This document shows, piece by piece, positions 37,989 to 50,623 of a stretch of DNA of 64,000 bases. Where the stretch lies: the NCBI GenBank assembly GCA_964017195.1, contig OZ024892.1, forward strand, positions 14,416,071-14,480,070. Direction: 5' to 3'. Each line of letters starts with the position of its first letter. Within the stretch, counting starts at the first letter, position 1. The notes beneath the pieces were generated by a model, which saw only the letters and a list, made by a program, of their open reading frames with translations, was not told the DNA's origin and searched no databases. The position numbers and the translations under genes are program-made. The DNA comes from Siderastrea radians. Its lineage: Eukaryota; Cnidaria; Anthozoa; Scleractinia; Rhizangiidae.

Positions 37989-39507
37989 ATGGATAGAGAA
38001 ATTGACTATCTTTTAACAAAAGCTGACTTGACCAATTACACAGAACATTTTCAACAAATTGGTGTTGCAAAGGTCGAGCATTTCCTGGACGTTGATGACG
38101 AAACTCTTGAGAAAGACATTGGATTAACTAAGATACAAACTCGCCGTCTGAGGCGTTTCTTCGCTCAGATACAAGATGAATCAAAACAAAGAGGTGCAAG
38201 CAGTGAAGGTATTTAGTTTAAAATGTTTATAAGCTGGTTATTTTGAAGGCCTCTAAATAAATGGCTTGTGCCTCACTTCAAGCCAGCCATGAAAAATCTA
38301 AAAAACGTAACGCAACATGGTGCATCGTAACGCAATACTTCATACAATACTTTACACTATGATTGTGTAATGACAAACATTTCTAATGTGATCGGCAGGT
38401 GTTACGTCCGCCAGTGCTCCCAAGAAGCGCAAGCAAGCGATTTTGTCACTTGGACGCTCCGGGCAGCTACAAGTCCTAAGGAACGAATCAGCAGCACCAG
38501 AAAAGGAGCCATGGGAAAAATATCTCCTGCCCAACCCACATACCGATAGGCTGAAATTTTATAATAGTATTGTTCAGCAGATTTATGAATCTTCTTTTGT
38601 AAGTAAACAAGCCGGTTTCAAACAGTATCTTCTTGAGCAACAGCAAATGCGTTGGCAGTTAAACACAAAGATTAAAGCCCTGTCCGATAAAGAAACCAAC
38701 CTGCTCAGAAATGAGAAGTGGGGAGTGTGTTAAAACATCAACAAGTTCATCTCAGGCGTGGATGGCTGTAAGGGCAGTGATGACGTCGCGAACTGTGAGT
38801 CCTGCTTGACCACTGTTAATGACGCCTTTAATTCAGCAGCCGATTTGTTGTCATTCATCGACAACAAGCGAAAGAACCTATTTACAGAAGAGCATAACCT
38901 GAAGCCGTTCGCTAGTGATGAGCTCAAATATTTTCAGGAAGCTCAAGAGCGAGTAAAGGCGATATACGAAGAGCTGCAGAAAGCCTCCAATACGCTCACA
39001 ACAACCTTCATGAGCCTGAAGAGGAAGTTTCCATCTCGCATGGGAAACAATCGCCAATCGCGAAGAAAAAAAGAAAACAAAAGAAAGGTGAAAAAACCTA
39101 AGGAGAAAAGACTACATCAGCGAGCATATATGCTCCTAGAAAAACTTACCTCAAAAGAGGTAACTGATGAAATTTTCGATTCACTCGAAAACAATAGGAA
39201 TTTTACAAGCGTCTCAAGCATCAACGCAGAATTTACCGGGAAATTTGTTAGGCGTCTCCACCTGGACCCTCTATTATGGCTGATGGAAAAAGGCGTTTTT
39301 GACACAGACCTAGCACGAAACATGGAAGTAGTAGTGGCCAGTATGAACGAAGGAAATGGTAATGGTGATGGTAAAGGGTCAGGCTCGGGTGAGGATTCCG
39401 ATGAATCTGACGAGGAGGCTGTGCAAGAGCCAGTAGAGAAGGCTGCGGAAGAGTCTGCCAGAGAAGTGTTAGGGGGTCAGGATAGCGAATCAGTGTCACC
39501 AGAATGA
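37989..39507 (+). CDS. transposon-borne SAM-domain protein (two exons visible, nonsense-broken)
   Basis: Exon 1 (37989-38208) encodes a SAM domain: LLTKADLTNYTEHFQQIGV, then VDDETLEKDIGLTKIQTRRL. A GT donor at 38209 and an AG acceptor at 38397-38398 join it in phase to exon 2, which starts VTSASAPKKRK. Exon 2 is open to a TAA at 38731-38733 and stays open in the same frame to 39507 (coiled segments, KRK-rich region, acidic Ser/Glu tail). The TAA is therefore probably a nonsense mutation. SAM domains mediate protein oligomerisation. The gene is divergent from the transposon's minus-strand gene and may be its partner protein. Confidence 0.65.
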
Positions 39508-40190
39508 ACACTTCACACATTATTACCAGAATGAATTCGCGAACACTTTTTGATATATGTTTATTTTTCTTGTGGCTGAACATTCCCATTATGATTCTCT
39601 ATTGAAAAAAATTGAAACGTTATGAAACAATTTCGAGCTATTATCATTAGAATACTACATACACAAAAGTTGATTACCTATCTAATTTCAATAGATGGTA
39701 CCTGAATATAAGAGAGAAACAGAGACAAAAATAAAAATAGCAGGTTTACGTCAAAAGGAGGTGATAAATTGACATGTTTTATATTATTTATGACGATCCA
39801 TGAATAAAACTTTGAAATGTTGCTTTTGTCATATATTGTTTTAGCGTATGTTGAACTACGATAGTGATACTGTTTCTACAAAATAGCTGGTCTGAGGTAG
39901 GGTATGGGTTTTGTGTCTAGGCTAGAATAGAGTTACAAAATACAGCTAAACGTGGACTTGAATAGGGTTGGGGTTTTTAATAGAGTCCCAGCGGCACACC
40001 CTTACGAAAGTATTTACAGACTTCTCCCCTGGGTCCCGCCGCCACTTAAAATTCCTTTTTTTTTGGTCTGATCCCCCCTTTACGCCTATCAATAACGGCT
40101 GATCCCCCCCTCAGTCCTTCAGATAACCCTATGATCCCCCCTAAATCCTCCGCCCCCCCCCCCCCCAGGCGATAAATAATGACCGGTCCC
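39508..40190. other. right end of the 7.5-kb transposon
   Basis: Non-coding. Degenerate GATCCCCCC repeats and the terminal inverted repeat occupy 40060-40190. A long C run sits next to the terminus. Confidence 0.55.
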
Positions 40191-40193
40191 TAA

Positions 40194-41510
40194 CTGCTTT
40201 TAATTCACGGCTGTATTGACAACCTCTTGTTGTAAGAAATGTTTTAATCTTAGCCCCAGGAAACTTTTCTGTTGCAACTTTAGGCGTGCTTGTACATCCC
40301 TTAAACACATTTTGGCAAAGTTTGGAGAGAATTGGTTGTTATTAATAATTATGAGTGTATGACGTCATAGGTAATTTGAGGTCAAGCCATTTTTAAATTA
40401 AAAAATGAGTGCTTTTCACCTTTTCTCAGTGAAAAAGGTTACAAATGCCGACAGAAAGCAGTATTATGTTTGATAGTGATTATTTTGTATTTTACGTGTC
40501 TTGTATGGAAATTTTAGCGGATCTCCTAAACGGCCGAATGCCGCAGAGGACAGCACCATTGGTAAGGAAATTTGGTAACCTATCGATCGGGTAAATTTTG
40601 GTTTTGACGCGAGCGTACGCCCGTCCGCCCGTGCAGACTCTGGGGGAGGGGGAGGGGAGTCCAAAGGCGACCCGGCAGGGGGAGGATAATACCATCTTTT
40701 CTTGGCGAGAAATCGCCCGGTGCTTTCAGGCAACCATCTTTTTTCTTGGCGGCAAATGGCACTGGTGATAATAGTCGCTTTTGAAAAAGAACTTTCTTTA
40801 AAAGCTAAAGCTTATTTCGCAAAACAATTGTTCGAGAGTACTGAAGTTTTATACTTGGAAATGAGGATGGAAAGAAAATTCAAAAGAATACTTAACTGTC
40901 TTTTTGGTGGAAGGCGAAAAGTTCAAGTTACGAAATTTGACCTTTGACTTCATCTTTGTCAAAGTGTTCTGTTGCGGCACATCACTTGAGTTTGCAGCAT
41001 TTGGCAGCGGTCCCGACGCCAAATACAGCAGAGCTAGTACTTAGCTTCTGTTTTTGTCTGTCCACAACCATGGTTTTTGCGGCGGTCCGAACACATTTCC
41101 CAGAAAAACACCCGCGTGTTTATCTCGATCGAGCTGCGATGAATCAACAGTCGTATATGTAAACTATTAAATTAACGCGAATGTAATCGACGTGTTAGCT
41201 TAGCTATATGGACATCGCGCGTAGCTTCGACGCGAAAGGTACGGTGTTCGATTCTCAGATGGGAATTTTTTTAATCATCTAATAGAACACGTTATATCCA
41301 AGGGGTGGATCCAACAACCTCTTCCCCTTGTACCACGGTGGGGTATGAGTTTGCTTGTACGTCCGACAGTTAAAGGGACATTTTCTAATCCGCGCTACCC
41401 CTCCATGAGTTGTTAGCAGGGAACCAACCAGAGTAACTGGTTGCACAGCTCCTATCCAGAGGCGGTCATTCGGACATCTTTTGATGTTCCGGAAATTTCT
41501 TTCCAGAAAC
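40194..41510 (+). repeat. segmental duplication copy A, right part, with dispersed repeat copy 2
   Basis: It continues copy A after the transposon and aligns with 54860-56110. It contains the GCGGCGGTCCGAACACA block and the tRNA-like segment (41193-41261). Confidence 0.75.
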
Positions 41511-43189
41511 TCTTGAGAGGTAATTGATTTGGGACTATTGTGTTTTGAGAACGCAGTACCTAAGAATACATGTTAGTTTTTCCACTTCCCAGAAAACCAC
41601 GAGGGTGGAGGAGTCTTAGCCTGCCAGAATTTTTTTTTGGCCCATTTCCTGTGCAAGAATGTTTTTTTTGGCTACAGCCCTACGCATGAATTTTTTTTTT
41701 TGGAGAAAATATTTTCCTTATGCACAATTTGCTATTGAATTAATTAAAAACAATGCAACTTTCTTTTACTAAATACATAGCTTGTACTGTTACGTTACTT
41801 TACATTTTTAAGTTTATTTTATTACAAAACACTTTAATGTTCGCTTTAAAATTTAATTTACTGAAGGAGGTTTCAAAAGTAAATAGCGATTTATAGTGAA
41901 AAATTGTGTAATATTATTGATATACATGTATGGATTTTTTATAAAAGACCTATTCACATGAAATGATTTGATACAAACAGCGGTGTCCAGAAAGATTAAT
42001 TTATAAAATATACAGTACATACACTTCTTTTTAAATTTTGAAAAGTGAAGGACAAAGGTCCTTCACTGTGGTATGCTATCTGTAATATTAAAACCTTAGA
42101 GATACTAATCTCTGTTTAGTTTTAATATGTCGGATTTTATTATTTAAGAAAATTAGAAAGGGGTACATACAGTCAGATGGAAGGAGCCTTGTTTCCATAG
42201 TAACGACCAATCAAACGCCTCTCCAGCACGACCGAATGAATGCCACAAAGGAGAACGGGCGAAAGCAGTACAGGAACAACGAACATGATGACTCAAGATC
42301 GAGCAATCGACTAAGAAGTCGACCGTCAACAAGAGACACATGACGAAATCCCAGGCCCCAACCGGACGAACCCAATGCGAAACAAGCAGACGGAAAGCCA
42401 AACAGAAGACACAAAAAGGTTCAGCAGGATTCGGCAAGACTAACAACTGACTGATTGATTCCAAGTTAATCCGAACACAAGGAAATTACTAAAAAGGCAG
42501 ATTATGCTAAATTATTTCTTTGTGAGGTTTAATTGTCGTTATGTTTATTAGGTAGGAAATGACAAGCTTAATTCAGCTCCTGAGCTTGTCGTGTGTTAAT
42601 AATTTACAGTTTAATAGACTACGCTTATTCGAACTTTCCCGTTATTTCAAACATAAACCAATTTCCCTTCGGCTTGGACTTGCCCTTCACTCATTTACTA
42701 TCGGTTATTTTGAACTCCCGCTATTTCAAACTTTTTTTGTTTCCCCTGACGGTTCAAAATAACGGGGTTCAACTGTATGACTATGACTATAAAAACAACA
42801 AAAAATTTGTTCCAGGCGAAGGTATCCCCCTCCCGACAAAAGAAATATTAATTATGAAAACAATATTTTATAGCATCCTGGCAGAGCCCCAGAAAATTTC
42901 CAATTTTTTAAACACTGGAGACACTACTTGAGCACTTTGGCAGAACGAATTATGGTTTCATATCAAAATGAGGCCCATCTTGTGCATGAATTTTTTTCGG
43001 ACATTTTCCCTTGCATGAATTTTTTTTTGGGGTTTTTTCCCCACCCCCCCCCCCCATCACTTTTCTAATCGTCTGTCCCTAATTTGCCTGGAACACGCTA
43101 ACGCGTGGTATGGCCACTCCGTGGTCGCGTGATACGCTCTGATTCATGGAGTTTACGTTTGAAATATTTTTTTATGGTCTGGGTAGTTA
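41511..43189. other. repeat-rich gene-free stretch
   Basis: Contains a small transposon-like repeat at about 42607-42778, with ends CAGTTTAATAGACTA and AACGGGGTTCAACTG and Tigger-like interior, and a GC-richer patch at 42175-42440 whose open frames resemble no protein known to me. TTTTTTTTGG-type low-complexity blocks occur near 41625-41705 and 42985-43050. Confidence 0.45.
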
Positions 43190-43445
43190 GTTTTTGCACG
43201 CGTTTCTTAGGACACGTACTCGATCGAGACACACATCAGCAGAAATAAAAGTACACAACAGGCAATCTACTGAACATTACCCTCGACTTTCTGAATCTAC
43301 GAATAGCACTGCTTTGTCACTTGAGCTTTTTGGCTTCCAGCTCTTTTTGTGTACATTACCACGGAGTTCTGCCTACGATGTTATTGCGCACGCGCGGAGT
43401 GGAGCATAAATGTTCTGCATATGGTCAACCCATTCGTCTACTTCA
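43190..43445 (+). pseudogene. degraded GPCR fragment, third relative of the 30264/52029 receptors
   Basis: The DNA follows the receptor genes from the end of TM5 through intracellular loop 3 and TM6 (SAEIKVHNRQSTEH, then FGFQLFLCTLPRS) to the NPF.Y region (GTCAACCCATTCGTCTACTT at 43424-43443). Several frame breaks and deletions are present. Orientation is opposite to the two intact copies. Confidence 0.8.
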
Positions 43446-45887
43446 CAGCGGTCAAACGCAAAAAGCAACGTCATTTCCGGTTTTTCAGAGCCGTTTAAAT
43501 CAGGCAAAGGTTACGAGTGTGACGTTCGTATGAAAACGACTGACAAAATGTCGACAAACCGAACTTCGAACCGATAAAACTTGTGGATGTCAGACCATGT
43601 CAGTTACTTTATTTTGAACACATACATGTAGGCAACGTAAAACGCTTAAGCCTTTAAAAACGGCGTTACGTTTTTCGGTTAAAGGGAAACATTCCACGTT
43701 GTCTGTATTTTCTTTGCAAAATTATGGCGAGAACTGCGCACGCTTCATACGTTTGACCGCCTTGAATTCGTAATTTGTTTACAGTTTCAGAACGTCAACA
43801 TTCCAAAATGCTTTGAATCATTCTTTTGAGAAACAACCGACGAGTATTGAAATGATGTATGTGCAGACATGTGGGTTGGGTGGGTCTCGGAACGTTCTTT
43901 AACTCCACAAATATAATGGTGCTTAAGACCGCTTTCAGACATTACCTTGACAAATTACGCCCCGTAAGCTATGGATGACAGTGTAGAAAGTCAAGCATGC
44001 GTGGCCCTTTACTTTCCAAATGGACCACACAGGCTTTACCCTAGATAGTGATTTGACACTGAAGGTCACCGATGTTCGGGCCATGAATAATGTACAAAGC
44101 CGAGTGATCAGTTTAATTCAGAAAACTGCGATAAATTTTCAAGTTTGACAGGAAATTAAGATAATCCAGTGACACTCCACCGTCCTGTCAAGTTTTATCA
44201 GAGGGTTGTAGTCATACAGCTATCCTAGGTAACTCATTATCGATACCAAAGGCGAGAGCAAGTCCCGCCAATGCACCCTTTTTTGCTGTTACACTCTCGA
44301 GGTCGGTTTACTCACGGCACCGTCCTTTTTTACACGTTTTACACCACCCGACCACCAAGACATTGATGCAAGACTTGATAATAGCCTTGAAAAGGTTTTG
44401 TTTCATATGCCCACGAAGATTGGAATTTGCAGCTTCCTCAGCCGGACAAACCCATGATTTATGACGGGCTTTGATCGCTTCAGGATTTGTTATGTAAATT
44501 AGCTGAAGGGGGATTGAATCCCCCTCAGTTAATATTAACAGTAACTTAACGCCATGATCTGTCACCTTAAGGATTCATAAGAATGAAACGAGGTGTTAGC
44601 TCCTTGCTGCAAAATATGACGACGTTGACAGATAATTACAATTTATTGAGACCTGTTGACAAACAGAGAAGAGAAAAAAAAAGGAAAAATAAAGCGCGCA
44701 ATATAATCTTCTATCGGGCCCAATTTTAGCAGCGTTCTTTATATTTCCTCTTATTTACTTTATTTGGTCGTCCGCTAAAAACTTTTCTTGCTCTGCGGTT
44801 ACCGCGGGCCCGTTTAACCGAACGGAAATAAAGTCTGGCCGGTCGTCTGGCCGGTCGTCTGGCCGGTCGTCTGGCCGCAGGTCACGCGTGGGTAATTTTT
44901 CGCATAAGATCGAGAAATTTGTTCGCTTTTAACATCCTTTGCCAGGCACTTTTTTGCCCTACAACGTGAAAGCTAGCGTGGATCAAGTGTTCGTTAGAAA
45001 TTTCTTGGCTCGGTTTCGTTGAATTTCTTTTCGTCTGTCGCTTTGCATGACTAATGAAAACAAGATGGTGAAATTTTAACCTGATTGCAGCTTATTTTTT
45101 ATCAAGTAACTAAACTGATTTCTACTAAAAAACAGACAAACAAACAAACAAAGAGAGTAGTTACTTTGAGGGCACAGGCGGGACAAGTACCCGGGCTTTT
45201 GTCGCTTGCATAAGACATAAGCCTGCTGAGGAAGCCTGCTTGCGAGATAAATTTCACCGCAATCTCTGCTACTGTTTATTCGACCTTGTTGACGTGACTG
45301 GACATCGAAGGCAATCGGGGCATCACTTCTCTGGATCCTGGGCATACATCAAAGTAGCATTAACCTGGGCATTGAGTATTTCCGCTGCTTTACGTGGTTC
45401 TCGATTTGTTCTGTGTAAATTTCCCTGGACCACCAGCGTGAATGATTCCGAGATATAATACTGGTTCAAGCCGGCGCGCGTTGGGTGAGATGTGTACATC
45501 AGCTGGGTTTATATTTCACGCCGGGTGACCCTTTATAAAACAAAGTTTCCGCAAGAGCGGAGTTATCAAGAAGGCGCCTTATTCCGTAACGTCAAAAGAA
45601 GAATGAAAGTCTTCCATAACACCTTTGCGTAACGTAACCTCTGCCGTAACGTTAACTATTAGTTACATTCTAGCGTCTCCGATAAAAAAGGGGTTGCTTG
45701 TTGATTCTGATTAGGTTCGGCTGATATACACATCACGAGCAATCTCTCTTTTCGCTTAGGGACAGTCGAGCAATTAAATTAAAAAGAACGCGAGCCAGCG
45801 CGAAAATCGTCCGCTGCGTAGAATCGTGACCCGCGCGCGATTGATTTCCTTGGGTATTTATATGATGCGAAATTAAAATATTTAGCC
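43446..45887. other. gene-free stretch
   Basis: No gene recognised. Three tandem GGCCGGTCGTCT units lie at 44838-44877 beside a GC-rich patch. Confidence 0.5.
44838..44877 (+). repeat. (GGCCGGTCGTCT)3 minisatellite
   Basis: Three perfect 12-bp units plus a partial unit. Confidence 0.85.
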
Positions 45888-46902
45888 GTACAGAGCAGAT
45901 TAATTTTAGCCGTACCCTTGGGTATATGCTATGTAGAAGCACAGAGCAGATTAACGCGAAGGCAAAATTAACCGTGCCCTTGGATATGTGCTACCTAAAA
46001 AGGCACAGAGCGGATTAACGCGAAGGCAAATTTACTTGTGTCCTTGGGTATGTGCTACCTAAAATGGCACAGAGCAGATTAACACGAAGGCAAAATTAAC
46101 TGAACCCTTGGGTATGTGCTACCTAAAAGGGCACAGAGCAGATTAATGCGAAGGCAAAATTAACTGAACCCTTGGGTATGTGCTACCTAAAAGGGAACAG
46201 AGCAGATTAACGCGAAGGCAAAATTAACTGAACCCTTGGGTATGTGCTACCTAAAAGGGCACAGAGCAGATTAATGCGAAGGCAAAATTAACTGAACCCT
46301 TGGGTATGTGCTACCTAAAAGGGCACAGAGCAGATTAATGCGAAGGGAAAATTAACTGAACCCTTGGGTATGTGCTACCTAAAAGGGCACAGAGCAGATT
46401 AATGCGAAGGGAAAATTAACTGAACCCTTGGGTATGTGCTACCTAAAAGGGCACAGAGCAGATTAACGCGAAGGCAAAATTACTTGTGACCTTGGGTATG
46501 TGCTACCTAAAAGGGCACAGAACAGATTAGTGCAAAGGAAAAATTAACTGAACCCTTGGGTATGTGCTACCTAAAAGGGCACAGAGCAGATTAGTGCGAA
46601 GGCAAAATTAACTAAACCCTTGGGTATGTGCTACCTAAAAGGGCACAGAACAGATTAGTGCGAAGGCAAAATTAACTGAACCCATGGGTATGTGCTACCT
46701 AAAAGGGCACAGAGCAGATTAACGCGAAGCCAAAATTACTTGTGTCCTTGGGTATGTGCTACCTAAAAGGGCACAGGGCAGATTAGTGCGAAGGCAAAAT
46801 TACTTGTGTCCTTGGGTATGTGCTACCTAAAAGGGCACAGAGCAGATTAATGCGAAGGCAAAATTACCTCTATCTATGGGTATATGCTTCCTAAAAGGGC
46901 AC
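45888..46902 (+). repeat. 64-bp satellite array, about 16 units
   Basis: The unit contains GGGCACAGAGCAGATTAATG, then CGAAGGCAAAATTAACTGAA, then CCCTTGGGTATGTGCTACCT. Central units are nearly identical; the first and last ones diverge, as expected for unequal crossing-over. Units fall into two versions, with AACTGAACCC or ACTTGTGTCC in the middle. No open frame spans it. Confidence 0.95.
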
Positions 46903-48754
46903 TGTGATTCAACCCGAAGTTTTTCCCGCCAAAACTACACGGTGAGTCACAGTCCAAAACAATTCCTTTTACCGCTTCCACAACAGGGCCAAATTTTAAG
47001 GAGCGAGCCAACCCGTCTTTCGCACACTCTCGCTGCCGAGGCAATCTGGCATAAGGCTCAAACGACGACACAACAAAACTATGGCTTGGATGTCTGTTGA
47101 AGTCACAACCTCGCTTGGCGGGCTTCCGATGTGTTGATGCTACAGTGTATTTCGTCAGGAAAGTGGTGAAAATGTCGCTCTTAGCAAATTCAACTTAAGC
47201 CTTAAGCCGCACGCAAGTTTAGTGACTACATACCAGTGCTTTTCTGGGTCCCGATTATAGCCAGTAACTCTGGAAACATGCGGAAAGCGACCAAGGATAC
47301 TTGGACGAGGCGCGATCGACGCCATAGCTCTATTGTATCGAGCCTACCAGTGTCACAGTAAACTCATTGTCCTCTGTAGATTGTTATTTCCGCTCAAGTA
47401 GAATATTAATGATCTTGTAGCCTTTTAACTTATTAGTCTTCAACACCAATCAGATCTACGAATTGGGTCTCTTCCTGTGTGAAAGCTTTGTATATGTTGT
47501 ACATTGAAGTATGGTACATGGTAGACAATTGATTGTCGCCGGGAGGGATAATTGATGAGGGAACGTCATCAAACAGATCAAACTCAGGTCAAACTGATTG
47601 GCGAGCCCGGGTTGGCGAGTACATTATTAGCGTTCGGTGTACACCGGGTGCACAAAACGTCGAATTTCAATTTCACATGACAGTTGAAATGCATCGCAAA
47701 ATAATACCTTGTCACAAACAGAAATGTATGCGAGGTTCTAATTGACTTGTCCCCGTACTAAATACAGTACTCTGTTTCCCAATGTATGGTCATTTGAAAA
47801 CTATAAATAATGCGTACATCAAGGCATAGATTTTGTCGTTCGTTATGTAGACCGTCAATCAAAACGGACAAGTTTTGGTTTCAAAATATACCCTCACGCA
47901 TCTAAATCATGCGTTTTGTTACTGACCGAAGAACATAGTTGGCGAAATGTTTTGCCAACAGTGCTGATTGCACAGGCATATGCTTGATGTGTAAATAAAA
48001 CATGTAACAGTAGAATGTCAATTTAATATACCACCCGTGGAACCGAACTAACCGGAAGATCATTAATAGATTGACAGAACTTCGCGCCTTGAATTACTTC
48101 TTGCTGTGAGATCCTGGAATCGTAAAAAACCCTGAAATCTGTAATTGATAATTAATATAATTATATAGAATTAATTTTTTATTATAATTATTTATTTATG
48201 TAATGGCTCGAAGATATTAGCACTTGAGTGCTACACTGTAAATTCGAGGGTAAATAAAGTTTATTGAATTGAATTGAATTGAATTGAATTGAATTGAATT
48301 GAATTGAACAATTATTCGCCCGAAGGCGAAGTAAATATTTGCCCATATTTACCGAGCCTGAGGCGAATAATTGTTTTAGTATAATTTTGAGATGTGCACA
48401 CCAAAAAGTGAAAAAAAAAGAAAAAAAGGAGCTAAAACAAACAACACCAAGCAAGTAACTTAGCTTAGCAGCCGCGCCTTAAAATGTTATATTCCCCGGG
48501 TAGCGCGGTGAATATAGCATTAGCATTATACTTATAGCCGTTATTTCAATTTAGAATATACCCCCGCTGTATACGCGCGATTGGAATCAAGCGTGCATTA
48601 TTATTTTATAGATCATGCACGACTGGATGATGGTTTTTACCATCAAATTTTAAAAAAAGTACATTCAGGAAAATAGTAAATTTTGGTTAAATCCAAGGAA
48701 AGTATCATCCTTCAATTCTACAGAAATGGTAATAGATTTTCTTAGAGAGAGAAC
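46903..48754. other. gene-free stretch
   Basis: No gene supported. A (TTGAA)n microsatellite lies at 48262-48307, and a SINE/LINE-like 3' end with AATAAAGTTT precedes it. Confidence 0.5.
48262..48307 (+). repeat. (TTGAA)n microsatellite
   Basis: About nine perfect pentamers directly after GGTAAATAAAGTTTA, a common arrangement for the 3' tail of a short interspersed element. Confidence 0.9.
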
Positions 48755-48906
48755 GAAAAGGCTAGAATCTACGCTGGGTTAATTTTGTCGAAACAAAACA
48801 CGTACACTTATCGGTGAAAACCAGTTAAGCATCAACAAAATGTGCTGAAAGACTTGTTTTTCAAGTTCAGCTCGAGATCAACTTTCAACAAGTAGTCACG
48901 CAAATA

Positions 48907-49181
48907 CAGTTGATTTCTGGTAACTCGAACCTCCCGCTTTATAATTTTCCCCTCGATAACACGAACCTCGTTTTCGAAAAATTGAGCAGTATTGTAGTTT
49001 TGAAATGTCTAATTGTTCTTTGTCGGTCAATTTCTTTAACTTCCTCGTGTTCCAGTAGCAAAACAAGTCAGTTCTTCCACGTGAGAATACATTTGATAAG
49101 AGGTGTCAGCAGGAATCCCATCCCCCGATAACTCGAACCTTTTTTGTTTCCCTTGAAGGTTCGAGTTATCGGGAGTCAACT
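48907..49181. repeat. Tigger/pogo-like MITE
   Basis: Inverted ends CAGTTGATTTCTGGTAACTC and GAGTTATCGGGAGTCAACT, with the GTTCGAGTTA block on both sides. About 275 bp, non-coding. Part of the 1.9-kb insertion in copy B. Confidence 0.65.
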
Positions 49182-49302
49182 TTATACAGGTAACTCGATT
49201 TTATAAAAGTGTATGCCATTTATTACTCCATTACAAAATACTGAAATTGCAAGGGTTGTAGGAGAATTCATAGATACGGTTTGGTATGAAATTTCTGCTG
49301 TA

Positions 49303-50623
49303 GGCCCCGGTTCCTGGAAAGCCGATCAGCTCTAATCGAGGGTTAAATCTCGCTAATCCAGGATTAAAATTTATTCTTCGATTAGATTCTGTTCCTGACA
49401 GCACGATTAACACTAACCACGTAATAAACGAGGGATTAAATTTAATCCACCTAGCGAGGTCGATTAACTCACGAATCGGGGGAAAAACTTGATCAAAACA
49501 AACAAAATGGCGGACTTAAATTTTGCGATATTGTTAGTTTAGTTGAGTAACGAAAAAGAAAGGAGGCAATTTATAATAGATAAATTACTCTTAGCAACTT
49601 ATATTTAAATAACAAATAATTTTGTTGTCTGCACAAATTCGAGCGGTAATCGACTGAGTTTTGGGCGCAAAAACCTGCAGCGAAATGTGATGGAGCAAAA
49701 ATTACTACAAACACGGCGCAAATCGAGTAGTCGAATTTTCGATTTTAGTATATATTTTAAGACACTATTAAACAATTAAATAGCTGTATGAAATTCTATT
49801 AAACGGTAACTCTGGAAATGTGGCTTCAGTAAATAGGATCTTCACAAAGCAGAATTTATGAACCGATCTTCAGGACTACAAGTAAGCTTATGATAAAACG
49901 AAACTGAAAGCCATGAATTTCGAAGCCGTCTTTCATCGCAAGCGATATCGCGAATTATCAACTTTTCACGGAACAATTTGCCGGTTTTGTTTTTCTACAG
50001 AAGAATTATTGAATGAAATAAAATATTTATGGCTATTTCAAAACAGATAGGCTACAAATATCAAAGACAATTATTCGGCACAAATCAGTACTTTATTGTT
50101 AACATTTTTCCGAGAGGCTAGTCTTGCTTTATTTAAGCTCAAAATAGTTTCCATGATTGAAAGATTATCAAGAGGTGGTGAACTTACTGATTTTCAGATG
50201 TAGCCCACATTTCACCTCGAATCAGCATCACTTTGCACTGAACCTTGATTTCCATTTTGTTGTTCTTTGAGGAAAGGTTTGAAGTTTTGTTTTTTCACAA
50301 CCAGAAAAAGGGCAAATGGTGCCGCGGTCAAATATGGACAATAGACTACAACAGGTATCGATCGGTAAAGCGAGTATCGGAGTCGACTTTTTATTTTTCT
50401 CCCACTCTGTCTTTTTCCCGCGTTTTACTATACTGGTAACTTGTTTAACCGGTTTGATATGGGTTTAACCGAGGGAGTACCGAGGGATAGTGAAACGAGG
50501 AATAACTCTGCTTTCAGGAACGCCTTTTTATCCCTGGATTAGTTATTCTAGAGATGAGGAATTTAATCGTGGATTAACTGCTAAACGGGGGATAATTTAA
50601 TCGGCTTTCCAGGAACTGGGGCC
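49303..50623. mobile_element. 1.3-kb non-autonomous element with GGCCCC ends
   Basis: Left end GGCCCCGGTTCCTGGAAAGC, right end the inverted form of GGCCCCAGTTCCTGGAAAGC; about 24 bp of TIR plus subterminal GATTAA/TTAATC motifs. No coding frame of note. Target duplication not resolved. Confidence 0.7.

Larger units (their letters stand above)
32654..40190. mobile_element. 7.5-kb DNA transposon with TAA target duplication
   Basis: The left end GGGACCGGTCATTATTTATC, then GCCTGGGGGG, is inverted at 40150-40190. TAA flanks both sides (32651-32653 and 40191-40193). The paralogous duplication copy keeps the uninterrupted site (TAATAACTG at 54854-54861). It carries a minus-strand multi-exon gene (33121-36500) and a divergent plus-strand SAM-domain gene (37989-39507), both damaged. 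A 3-bp TWA duplication is typical of PIF/Harbinger and also possible for Academ-type elements, but the proteins do not show a Harbinger transposase, so the superfamily is left open. Confidence 0.88.

Noticed and set aside
42153..42464. 103-residue minus-strand frame in a GC-richer patch
   Set aside because: No recognisable domain, no paralogue in the window and a composition expected from the GC patch; not enough to call a gene.
45888..46902. Possible CRISPR-like array
   Set aside because: Units are contiguous 64-bp repeats with no unique spacers, in eukaryotic DNA, so it is a satellite.
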